From Fagopyrum homotropicum (lineage: Eukaryota > Streptophyta > Magnoliopsida > Caryophyllales > Polygonaceae): a stretch of 64,000 bases of DNA. Under the pieces are notes generated by a model that made no database searches, was not told where the DNA came from, and saw only the letters and a list, made by a program, of their open reading frames with translations. The stretch is from positions 157,156,409-157,220,408 of the forward strand of contig BSWB01000002.1 of NCBI GenBank assembly GCA_033239125.1, written 5' to 3'. Position numbers and translations under genes: made by a program. Of this stretch, positions 51,866 through 61,410 are shown in pieces (the stretch's first letter is position 1; every line of letters begins with the position of its first letter).

Positions 51866-52585
51866 ATCTAAGAAAGTCTTACAAAACCCTTCACAAAAGC
51901 TATAAAAGCTATAAACTTCCTTCCTTCAATCTTCTTTCAACCTTTCAAAAATCCTTTCTCACTACAGCTTCTTCAATCCCCAGCTGTTATGATGGTAGCG
52001 GGTTGCTCAATTTGTGAAAAATTCAGCCCTTTATATAGGAAAACTATCCTCCAAAGATAAAATATCTTGAAAAGATATTATCCTAATAAAATATGTCTAT
52101 ATCTCATAAATAGATCTCTAAAATATATGATCTTCCATCCAGAAATCCAGCCCAAAAATATAAGATCTCTCCTTCCAAAAATAAAAGATCTCAGCCAAGA
52201 ATAAAATATATCTCGCCGCGTCAGGGTATTCGCCTCGGTCGAGACGCTCCTCTAGATCACCTCGGTCGAGGTGAATCTGTGGTCAACCGAGGTGGCTCTA
52301 AACTGAATGTAAAATCTCTTAAATCTGGTCCAAGGTAAATCTCTAATCCATTTCCATGCTTCCTGGATTCTTCCTTAAACTCCTGAATGTAGCTCCAATG
52401 ACTCCTTAGCTCTTTTAGTTCCATTTTGATGCAAAACGTGCCATTTTACCTTGGTGTAGACCTCGATTCCCGCAAAGGTAGATGAAATGACAATATAATC
52501 ACATAATATACATTCAAACATGCAGATTATTGAAGATAAAACGTCTAAACAAGTCCCAAAATATAGACTATAATTCATGTTATCA
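51866..52585 (-). repeat. 3' LTR of element D4, truncated
   Basis: It covers only the first ~720 bp of the ~1.76-kb LTR (minus strand start TGATAACATGAATTATAG at 52585). It lies head to head with the D1 3' LTR, giving inverted arms. Confidence 0.85.
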
Positions 52586-52590
52586 AAATA

Positions 52591-52624
52591 CCCCATACTT
52601 GTCCCTTGCTTGTCCCCAAGCAAG
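52591..52624 (-). other. 3' PPT and hairpin module, element D4
   Basis: On the minus strand, CTTGCTTG-GGGA-CAAGCAAG (52624 to 52605) is followed after 4 nt by AAGTATGGGG (52600 to 52591). Confidence 0.72.
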
Positions 52625-53885
52625 TTCCAAATCTTAAGTACAAGATAGAATGGATTATAAGTCATAAAGATCAATGAAAAGTATTTTAATACATTTTTAA
52701 TGGTGTGCTCCAATCATAGATCGCTCTAAGAGAATGCTTCATGGAAATTAAAATCAAAATATGATCAAAACATTTAATAAACATAAGAAAGTTGTTCATC
52801 TTTGCATAAAATCATAGAATGCATAATAAATCATAATTATCGAAATTAATCATGTATAATCCAATTTAAACCACTAAGTCAATCAACAAGCTCGAGGTCT
52901 CAAGGACTTTTCAAGAGAAGGTCAAGAAACGTGTGAGGGTGGGACGTATATAGGGAATGTGGTGCTAGAATCCGGGAAAAAGATCTTTACTTCATTTCCT
53001 TCGAACTTCAACATCTTCCACCAATAAGCTTTGCTTATTTTTACTTTTTTACTTTTTGGGATGCATGGACAGAGGTGCACAATAACCGAAGCCTAGGAGA
53101 TCAGCAATCATCAATTTCTCTAGATACCTCAAACCCTTGATGCACATATCATGACCCGTTAGGAATATCGCTCAATCCGACTTTGGCAAGACACAAACAC
53201 CCGGCTATGTGAATGGTGTCGAGTTACTCATCATCGTGATTGACTTCCCCAAACCTATTTGTTTCTTTCTAACTTTCAGCCAACATCTCAACTTTCCTTT
53301 CACTTGCTTGCTTCCAAATTTCCGGATAGGTAAAGGGAGGAAAATATGTATATGAGGGGCTAAGCATGATCAAGAAAAAGAAGAGAAGAGAATGAATTGG
53401 CTTAATCATCCCAGGAAGAAAGTGAGAGAACTTATCATGTGGTGTCAACCTTCAAATTTAACATAATTTGGATAAAAACAAAGTATTAAACATGTCACAA
53501 ATTTCAAACAAAGCATTTAGCAACTTAAACATACCATAAAACCTTTCAAACATATAAAGATTTCAAAACCAGTCAGCAAACAAAATCATCACTGAGGTCA
53601 TATCCAGATAAGAAGCACAAAAAATCGTTTCGAAAACTTTCAGTTAAACCACCTAGGTCGAGATGTTCTAAGTCAACCGAGGTGAATCACCTCGTTCGGT
53701 CAGAATTACTTCGGTCGAGGTCATAAAATTTTTTTTCCTAACCAGTTTTTGACGTTTTTCTCAATCAAATAACTTGTATGCATGCATGTAGTCTCAGATA
53801 AACACATAGAGCATAAAGAAAATCATAAATATCCGAACCGAGTCATACAAGCATACACATAAGTCATATAAATACATCCAACTAC
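52625..53885 (-). other. Element D4 3' untranslated region
   Basis: No credible ORF is present. It is homologous to D2 37646-38835, including the CCTCGACCG motif group near 53645-53720. Confidence 0.6.
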
Positions 53886-53913
53886 CCCATACTTGGGACA
53901 CATTGTCCCAATG
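53886..53913 (-). other. Internal PPT-like hairpin module, element D4
   Basis: On the minus strand, CATTG-GGA-CAATG is followed after 6 nt by AAGTATGGGG. It starts about 85 nt after the ORF3 stop. Confidence 0.6.
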
Positions 53914-53996
53914 GGTCAAAATAAGTCTAGAGAAACAAAGTACTCACCGGACAACGCTGAGCTGCATAATAAATAAATAAAAAAATCCTGCAAGCC

Positions 53997-55383
53997 CTAA
54001 TCCCAATCCGGTGGTTATGGTGGTGGTACGTACGGGTATTGAGATGGGTCAAATGGGTAACCCATGACCTGCTGAAACTGAATCTCAGCCATCCTGTGCT
54101 GGTAGTGCTGGCTCTCCCGTATCTCCCTCATCTCTAGGGATAAGGCGGCGTAGGAGTCTATCATTTGATCCGTCAGATCATCAATCCGGCGGTGAGCGAT
54201 TGGATCCCTCTACCTGCGTACCCTACGCCTGGAAGGACGTGCTGGTGCTGTAGCTGGCTCCTCCTCTGTCTCCTCATCGTCTAGACCGACGACTGGTATG
54301 CCGGTACCAGATGTATATGTACCTGTGTCCATGGCAGCACCGCCACCGTCATCCTCATCTGCCTCCTCCTCAACCTCCTCATCATCCTGCTCCTGGGCTG
54401 CTGCTGCTGCTGCGTCTCTCGCGTCCTCCATAAGAGGAATCCACGCGGTATACCAGTAATGCGGGTCATAAACGGAGAACTGAGATGACCATCTAATACC
54501 CTGCGGTACAGTCTGCTCCTAGGGCATCGCCACATACGGCGTAGTAAGTCCGCGAGGAACCAAGATCCTCCTCGTAATCATCTCCTGCAGTCCGAGCGGC
54601 TTGGTAGCCGCCACGATAGTACATGCACTCAGATCAAGGTCCATGCAACTCGCGATGTGAGTCACTAGACCTCCGCAGTAGATATCTCCATTTGCCTTCG
54701 CCTTTATCTTGTGGAGATCCTTCGCCAGCATCACACCAAAGCCCGGAACTCCTTCGGTCACCATGCAGTACAGACTCAGCAGCTCCCCCTGTCTAATCTT
54801 CTGAGGCGTCTCAGTACGCGCCAGAAGAGTCTCGCTGAAGATCCGGTGAGCAAGTCTAAAGGCTAGGTGGAAGATAATCCGCTCCCTGGAATCTCCAGGT
54901 CTCCACCTATTAGCCTGCAGCATGCTCAACTACGTGAGCTATCTGTCCCCAAAACTCTCGAGCCACGGCTCGAGAAAGAAAATCAGAAACTGTGGTGGCC
55001 GGGAAGCCGAAAATATCCCTCCAATGATCCATCGGAACTAAGTAATTCCGGTTCATTAACCGGTACTTGATGGCACGCTCAGTAGGCAAGTAAGTGATGA
55101 AGCTAACAAACTCCAAAGTCGGCTCGAGGTAGGCTAGAGCTCTAATCTCAATAAACTGCTCCAACCCCACCATAGAAATCATCCGCCTCAAATCATCATC
55201 CACGTAGAGGCAGTCGAATGCAGAAATATCTAAAAATCGGGGTGCAACCACTGGACGTGCAGCAATACGGTCATAATCGACCTGGTGATGCTCGTGGATC
55301 ACCGGTATGGATCGACGAGAAGAAGAAGAAGAAGGAGAAGGAGAGGATGTATCTCTCAGAACCAGTTGTCTGTCAGAACTCAT
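53997..55383 (-). pseudogene. Element D4 third ORF (ATHILA ORF-1-like)
   Basis: It starts at 55383 with MSSDRQLVLRDTSSPSPSSS. Blocks shared with D2 include APRFLDISAFDCLYVDDDLR, KYRLMNRNYLVPM and REFWGQIAHVVEH. A frameshift near 54920 interrupts it. LAFRLAHRIFSETLLARTET and TRRILVPRGLTTPYVAMP follow, then TAG (54519). The acidic EEVEEEADEDDGGG run, a basic RPSRRRVRR end and TAG (54210) come next. The coiled and Pro-rich tail finishes at 53997. Three lesions make it non-functional. The conserved block order supports the D2 annotation. Confidence 0.8.
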
Positions 55384-55822
55384 CTTTCTCTCTCACTGTC
55401 AGACCACCTCGGTTGCCTTGACAACTCTCAAGAACACCTCGGCCGAGGCACAGGTTGACTGGACCGAGGCGATGTGTTGTTCGATCGAAACTCTTAGAAA
55501 GCCAGTTCTTTTCCCCCGATATCACTATCAATGGTTCCTATGGGGTACTTAATCCTTTTTCAGCACAATGCAAGGGCAACCAAAGCCCAAATTGATCGCA
55601 AACAGTGGAAGAAGAGGGAGTTAGGGTTTTTTTCGAATTACCCCAGATTTGGCAGATTTGGAGCATTTTGTTGCAGATTGTCGCTTGTAAATCGATCCTC
55701 TACCCTTTCCTTGCAGTTTGGAAGCAAGAATCATTGAAAACGATCGAAGATTGGAGAACGAGGTGATTTGGGGTGCCGCGGTCGAGAAGGTGAGAGAGGG
55801 AAGAGAGAGAAATCTCAGCCCC

Positions 55823-55985
55823 CTTTTATACCCTTTTCTGGAACTGCTGTCACCTTGTCGAGATGGTCTCGGCTGGACCGAGGTGGTACTGACCGAGGTG
55901 CATCTTCAGTAACCCTAGTCGCCTCGGTTGCTCAAGAATCATCTCGGTCGAGATGCTGTGACAGCAACCGAGATGTGTCTCAGTC
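55823..55985 (-). promoter_or_regulatory. Candidate internal promoter of ORF3, element D4
   Basis: TATAAAAG reads on the minus strand (55830 to 55823). Upstream (55860-55985) lie several CCTCGGTC and CTCGGTCGAG sites. The ORF3 ATG is about 447 nt downstream. Confidence 0.48.
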
Positions 55986-56157
55986 AAACTCCGTCCTCTC
56001 AAATTCTCGAACTTCTGTCCTTCCAGTGTTGCTCCTGGGTTGTATTCCTTCCTTAGATGTCACCTGTTGTCTATCCAGGACGCAAAAAACAAAGAAAAAC
56101 AAAGCAAAAGCAAACTATCTAAAGCTAGACTAGAAAAAGGGAAAAGAAAGCAATACC

Positions 56158-56173
56158 TTGGGTTGCCTCCCAA
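56158..56173 (-). other. Post-pol hairpin, element D4
   Basis: The minus strand reads TTGGG-AGGCAA-CCCAA, 43 nt after the pol stop at 56217. Confidence 0.65.
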
Positions 56174-56216
56174 GAAGCGCTTGATTTAAGGTCGCTAGCT
56201 GGACCGTACGGTGTCC

Positions 56217-56875
56217 CTAAACATGTTGGGAGGTATCTTCACCCCATACTTCACCTCCATCATGGGGTGAGATAAGGAAGTCTATCAACCGTTCCAACAA
56301 GTTCAAATGCTCATCGGGGAATGAATCGTCTATGGGTGGTTCGTCATTCTCGCGTGAAGATGGAGGTAGCCGGCTGAGGTGATCCGCAACAGAATTTTCG
56401 GATCCCTTCTTATCGCGGATCTCTAAGTCAAACTCTTGAAGCAAGAGAATCCATCGAATAAGACGTGGCTTGGCGTCCTTCTTAGCAAGCAAATAACGAA
56501 TAGCTGCATGGTCAGTGTAAACAATAACTTTCGCCCCTACTAAGTAGGAATGAAATTTCTCAAAAGCATATACAACCGCCAATAGCTCCTTTTCAGTGGT
56601 GGCGTAGTTTCGCTGGGCTTCGTCTAGCGTCTTACTAGCATAATAAATGGCGGTGGTCCGGCCATCCTTCTTTTGTCCAAGCACCGCTCCTACTGTCACA
56701 TCACTCGCATCGCACATGATCTCAAAGGGCAAGGTCCAATCCGGAGGTTGGATAAAGGGAGCGGAGATCAACGCTTCCTTAATCCTGTAGAATGCATCAA
56801 GACACTCCTGCGAAAACTCAAAAACAACATCTTTATTCAAGAGGTTAGTTAGTGGTTTAGAGATCTTTGAGAAAG
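56217..56875 (-). pseudogene. pol: Element D4 RT end and RNase H
   Basis: It resumes RT at FSKISKPLTNLL and includes the RNase H residues in MCDASDVTVGAVLG, TTEKELLAVVYAFEK, YTDHAAIRYLL and VADHLSRLPPSS. It ends LLERLIDFLISPHDGGEV... SQHV, as in D2, with no integrase. The frame is open. The 5' part of the same gene is at 61411-64000. Confidence 0.88.
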
Positions 56876-56878
56876 CAT

Positions 56879-57309
56879 GTTGATGTGTTTAGCTTTCTTT
56901 ACCTGTGATTGTGCTTATGCATTACTCTATATATGTGTATGGATAGCTAATGGTTTATTACCATGTTGTAGATGCCCCACAGGATAGGCACGCTGTTGGG
57001 TGATCTAGCAAAGTGGCCTGTCGAGGACGTCTCGTACATAGGTTGTTGTGTGCTTATGGGTTTGTTACCTTTCCCTCCTGCGTGATGATGATATTTTGTT
57101 ACCTCCTGTATGAGGGTGTTGTGTTTTATACTCGGCTATGATGTCTTATCTTTCGGCTGTACCGTTTATACTGTTTTATGTATTTGTTTTATATCTGTCA
57201 GTGCCATGTTGTAAGGTCTAGTGAACTTGTTGTCAGGCTAGGGTCAGGATCCATTGTGTGATCCTAGCCCAGTGTGACATCCCGAGTCCCGCGGATTTGG
57301 GGTGTTACA
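56879..57309 (-). repeat. Possible solo LTR, gypsy-like
   Basis: The right end on the minus strand is TGTAACACCCCAAATCCGCG, a common plant Ty3/gypsy (Tekay/Del-like) LTR start. The left end reads ...CATCAACA on that strand. The flanking 5-mers do not match. There is no coding content. Confidence 0.4.
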
Positions 57310-57392
57310 GAGGCAACATCACACAAGCGTATAATAAGTTTGGAGTCAATAGGGAACGCTCAAGTTTGATAACGGAAGAAGTTGAATATTAG

Positions 57393-57800
57393 TGTTATGG
57401 AAGCCATGTACAAGACATTTGTGCATGATGTTTTGTATACATATATCACATGCATGTTGGGGGAGTGTTATGGAAGCCATGTACAAGACATTTGTACATG
57501 ATGTTTTGTACACATATGTCACATGCATGTCTTTTAGTATGGTTTGCTCAAGATGTATTGCTCAAGAAGTGAAGTAAATTGTACAAGGTGAATTATTCAC
57601 CTTCTTACATCCTAGTTTAATTTATTAGGAAATCCTTCAAATCTTGACCTATAAATAGGGGTCATTCTCAATGTAATAAGATACACCAAGAACAAGTAAG
57701 AAATCAACTCTTCTTGTTCACTCCTCTCTTCTAGCTTCATGTGAGTGTCGTCACGTGATCGTCCGTCATAGAAGGTATCTACGATGGCAATACCGTAACA
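57393..57800 (+). repeat. Ty1/copia-type 3' LTR with duplicated start
   Basis: TGTTATGGAAGCCATGTACA begins at 57393 and again at 57466, each start being the first ~70 bp of the LTR. The second is preceded by the PPT-like TTGGGGGAG. TATAAATAGGGG near 57650 is the promoter. The LTR appears to end ...CCGTAACA at 57800. No internal copia domain remains. Confidence 0.6.
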
Positions 57801-57995
57801 TAGATTTTCTGTGACGGCAAACAGCCGATGCCAATAATCCTCCTTGGTGGCGTCCATTCCTGCTTTTGTGCATCTTGTATAAGGATCCAGCATTCGAAGT
57901 GTTCTTGAACACATCCAACAAAAGTCGAAGTAAGGAATCTAAAGTAAATATTATATAACAAGTTCATCTATGTACTATGGGTTCAATTTTTACTT

Positions 57996-58215
57996 ATAAC
58001 GAGTTCACTTTTTACTTATATTGAATTCACTATTTACGTAATTTTGAGTTTTTTTAGTCAATATTTTAAAAGCTCATTTATATATTACGAATTCATTGCC
58101 ACTCACAATGAGTTCAATTTTTAGTTATATTAAGTCCAACATTTACACAAGTTATTGTCTTTAGCCAATATTCTAAAATTTCATTTATGTACTATGAGTT
58201 CATTTCTATTCACAT
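57996..58215 (+). repeat. AT-rich tandem repeat, about two units of 105-110 bp
   Basis: Each unit is built from degenerate GAGTTCAATTTTTACTTAT-like segments followed by AGTCAATATTYTAAAA and a TTCATTTAT stretch. The fading short repeats extend to about 58250. 57801-57960 contains a short exon-like stretch on the minus strand (FECWILIQDAQKQ in one frame) that I cannot assign. Confidence 0.5.
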
Positions 58216-59114
58216 GAATTCATTTTTTACTCACGATGAGTTTAATTTTTATGTTTGTTGATCAATAAAAGAAAAGTAAAAGTAAAGTTTTCACTAAGAA
58301 ATTTTATCAAACATTTAGAAGCGGTGATAACAATAAAATAAAACATCTTCACTCAGGTTATAATATTTCGACATATTTATCGTGAAGCTAATTGTTGTGT
58401 CGATAGTTTTGCTTCAATTGCTTCTATTTATCCTTTAGGTTTTCATTAAATTTTTCGATCCACCACCAGATCTTTTACCTTTACAGTACAACGATGCTTG
58501 AGGTGTGGCGAGCCAAAAATTTGTTATTAGTTAACCTATTTCGTGAATTAAATAAGCATAGATCATTCTCATGCATACCCGACCCACTTTTATATATATA
58601 TCACGAGCTCTCTACTCTCATATCTTTGTTTCATCTCGTTAGACTTTTAACATTTGTGATGTTTAGTTAGCCTCCTTAGTTTGCCTTGTTTGATAACTAT
58701 GCGTATGAAATTTAATTATCTCATGCCCAAACAATATTATATATTGACAAGCAATATGTACAATCCCCAAACCCTTAACATGTTCTCAACAACCTTAAAA
58801 AAAGCATGTATAGAGAGGAGATATCCTCCCACCATCATTAACATGAGATGTGTTACAAATCAACTTCACATGTTCGGTCTAAAAATGTTTCCGATAAAAA
58901 AACTCGACGAATACCCTTTTTAATTTTAAAAATTATTCATAACTTTCCGATTTAGTAGGAGTTAGTCAAAGTTTCTAAAAATAAACTAATAACTTCTCAA
59001 TATAAATATTCTTAGATCTCAAGGAGAAAAAATCAATAAACTTATCGCTATCATCTTCTTTTCTAAAATAAAAGAAGAAAAGAAAAACACGTTGTGATAT
59101 TGTAGTTAGTTTCT

Positions 59115-59395
59115 TGTTTTGAATTTATTAACAATCAATTCTCTCTGTAATGCAAGGAGCCCTAACGATAAGAGTATGGTGAGTCGGTGACGTAAGGCTA
59201 AAACTCTTGAATTGGTACAAGGATGTGTGGAGATTGTAGACGGCAATCCAAGAAAACCAAATATCAAACCTCCACAAGACGAAATACCAATTCAAGGGTA
59301 TAGCCTTACCACATCATTCCCTATTTGCCAAGTTGTCGCTAGGGCTTTTTGCGTTGTACAGATAATTGATTTTTAATAAATTCAAATCAAGAATG
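59115..59395. repeat. Foldback (inverted-repeat) element
   Basis: The left arm TTTGAATTTATTAACAATCA, then GCCCTAACGATAA and CTTGAATTGGTA, is repeated in reverse complement by the right arm (59265-59395), with GCCCTAGCGACAA and CCCTTGAATTGGTA. The arms are about 120-130 bp, imperfect, around a centre near 59255. It resembles a palindromic MITE or a decayed hairpin precursor. No coding sequence is present. Confidence 0.65.
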
Positions 59396-60585
59396 TAAGA
59401 AAAAGAAAGGTGTCGTAAAACCCAGTGCCGACGGAAAGAGCGTTGGCCCACTAGAATACGTTGAGATGTGAACCCATTGTCAAGATGCGCCGGATAAAAC
59501 TAAATAGCGATATGCTCAATGGAATCCATCAGCTCCGACCGACTCATATCTTTCCCCTCTCGTCATCTCCTTCCCTTCACCCTGCTGCTCGTCCCAGCAA
59601 TCGAGCGAACCGACAAAGACCATCCTTGGTTTGCTTGAGCAAGGCATGTAGTTGGAAGCCTTCGTTAGCCTCCTTCTTGCCCAATCTAGAAATGAATATT
59701 ATAAATGTATGTACGTACGATAGTTGAGTAAATTAAATAAGTCTAAGAATAGGCAATTGAAAGTTTAAGTGTAGATTTGCAGAGAAGAATACGGATCAAA
59801 TGATTAAGGGACTTAGTTATCAATGTGAGATTGTGGACTAATTAAGGAGAAACAAACATATTGATCGAGATGTTATCATTATTTGTGGAGTAGAACAAAA
59901 ATTTTAAAATTTAATTATGATAATCTGATGATTTTAGGTATCAGTTTGATCCTTATATCTTCCGGAAACCGGACTCTCGTTCTAGGTTGGGTTGTCTTCG
60001 TCGGATCGAAGTAAGTCGCCGACACTTACTTAGCTGTCTTTCTATTGGCTAGCGTGTCTTGTTGTGTGAATTATTAATTTCTTGTTGTGTGAATTATTAA
60101 TTTACGAATTTGAGTAGGACGATGTTACCATATTACTGATTAAGACTCAAGTGTATGTATAGCGGGTCGGAAAGGTTCTCTACGACTAGGCCATACATAT
60201 ATACATTGGGATGCATAAGATCCACTCTTGTTGGTATAGGGGACAAAGACGTTGGTTAGGGAGGCCGCTCGTACTACTATAAGTTGAACGTATTGTGAAA
60301 CACCTAACGAATATGATAAATGAATATTGTGTGAAATCATGTTGATTTGTTGATATTTTTTATATGTGCTTTTGCTATCTTAGTTATTAGCTATGCGTTA
60401 GATTTTGATAAATTTCTTATATGGTTAATTTTATTTTGTTGCCATGAATATGTTAAGCAAAAATGACTATCTAATTGAGATTAATGTTTCTGGCAGAGAT
60501 TTGTCTGGATTGATCAACCTATTGAAATATTCACATTCTCACTCTATTATTCTCATAATTGCTGAAATGGCTTATGTTTTCAGCA

Positions 60586-60850
60586 TGACCATATCCCGTT
60601 GCTCTCAACTGTTCAACATGAAGATCCATTGGGTCTTCGACCGGTGGCCGATGATTTGTTGTTAAGAATAGATTTTATACGGGAGATCGACGAGTTGCTA
60701 AGAGAACTGCATTCGAAACAGGCTCAAGTAGAGACCTCACAGGGGCTTAACCCGAGTGTATCTTCAAAGCTAAAGCACCAAGAGAAACAAAGAACGATAC
60801 GCCAAGTAGTATATTTGCTTGATTTTGTAATGAACTTGAAACGGTATTAA
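60586..60850 (+). other. Exon-like segment, unrecognised
   Basis: A pyrimidine/AG acceptor-like site (TATGTTTTCAG, ending near 60583) precedes an open frame reading HEDPLGLRPVADDLLLRIDF, then IREIDELLRELHSKQAQVE and SSKLKHQEKQRTIRQVVYLL. The hydrophilic helical composition looks like real protein, but I cannot name a family. It may be a captured host exon inside the composite insertion. Confidence 0.3.
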
Positions 60851-61410
60851 CTTTTTTTTTTAAATCAAGATCAAGAACTTTATGGTTGGAAACGAAATCA
60901 CGTGGAAAACATTACAAGGGTATTAATAAATAGACTCACCCATTAAATCTATATCAAATACATAAAATTTACAATATCTAACAATCTTCATCTTCCACAA
61001 TACCCAACAATCTTTATCCCCGAAATCTAAAAAACCCATTTGAAACCAAACAGATCATAAATTAACTTTATCCCTGAAATCTAAATTAACCCACCCCAAA
61101 CCACCGACCTTTAGAATGTCCAAAGTACATTTCATTTCCAATAATATTGGAGCTAATTCTTGTGCTAATTAACTTCTAGCCACATCTTACCATTTGTATA
61201 CTCTCTTGTGTTCTATTTTGTTTTGGGCAAATTTCCAGCCCACCTTAGATCTATTAATTGAGCCCAATTGGACTTAAAACTATGGATTAGTCCATCAGTG
61301 AGAGCATGAATATCACCTTAGATCTACAAGCCAAGGTTTTTATTAGAGTTATTTATTGAAAGAATTTGGTTAAATTGACCATTTTTCTATTTTTATTAGG
61401 TTTTAGGAGC

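Larger units (their letters stand above)
56876..61410 (-). mobile_element. Composite insertion inside D4 RT
   Basis: D4 homology stops within the codons for RRFI-KDFS on both sides, with about 8 bp of the target missing. No target duplication is visible. The inserted 4.5 kb is a patchwork: a gypsy-like LTR fragment, a copia LTR, AT-rich repeats, a foldback element and exon-like pieces. Base composition is more AT-rich than the flanks. Intervals 58216-59114, 59396-60585 and 60851-61410 contain no gene I can support. Strand is nominal. A Helitron or other gene-fragment carrier is possible but I could not define its ends. Confidence 0.55.

Noticed and set aside
58681..58923. Small genes at 58681-58923, 59461-59727 and 60444-60665
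   Set aside because: They are short and AT-rich, with no recognisable domain, promoter or splice context, and are not repeated elsewhere in the window.
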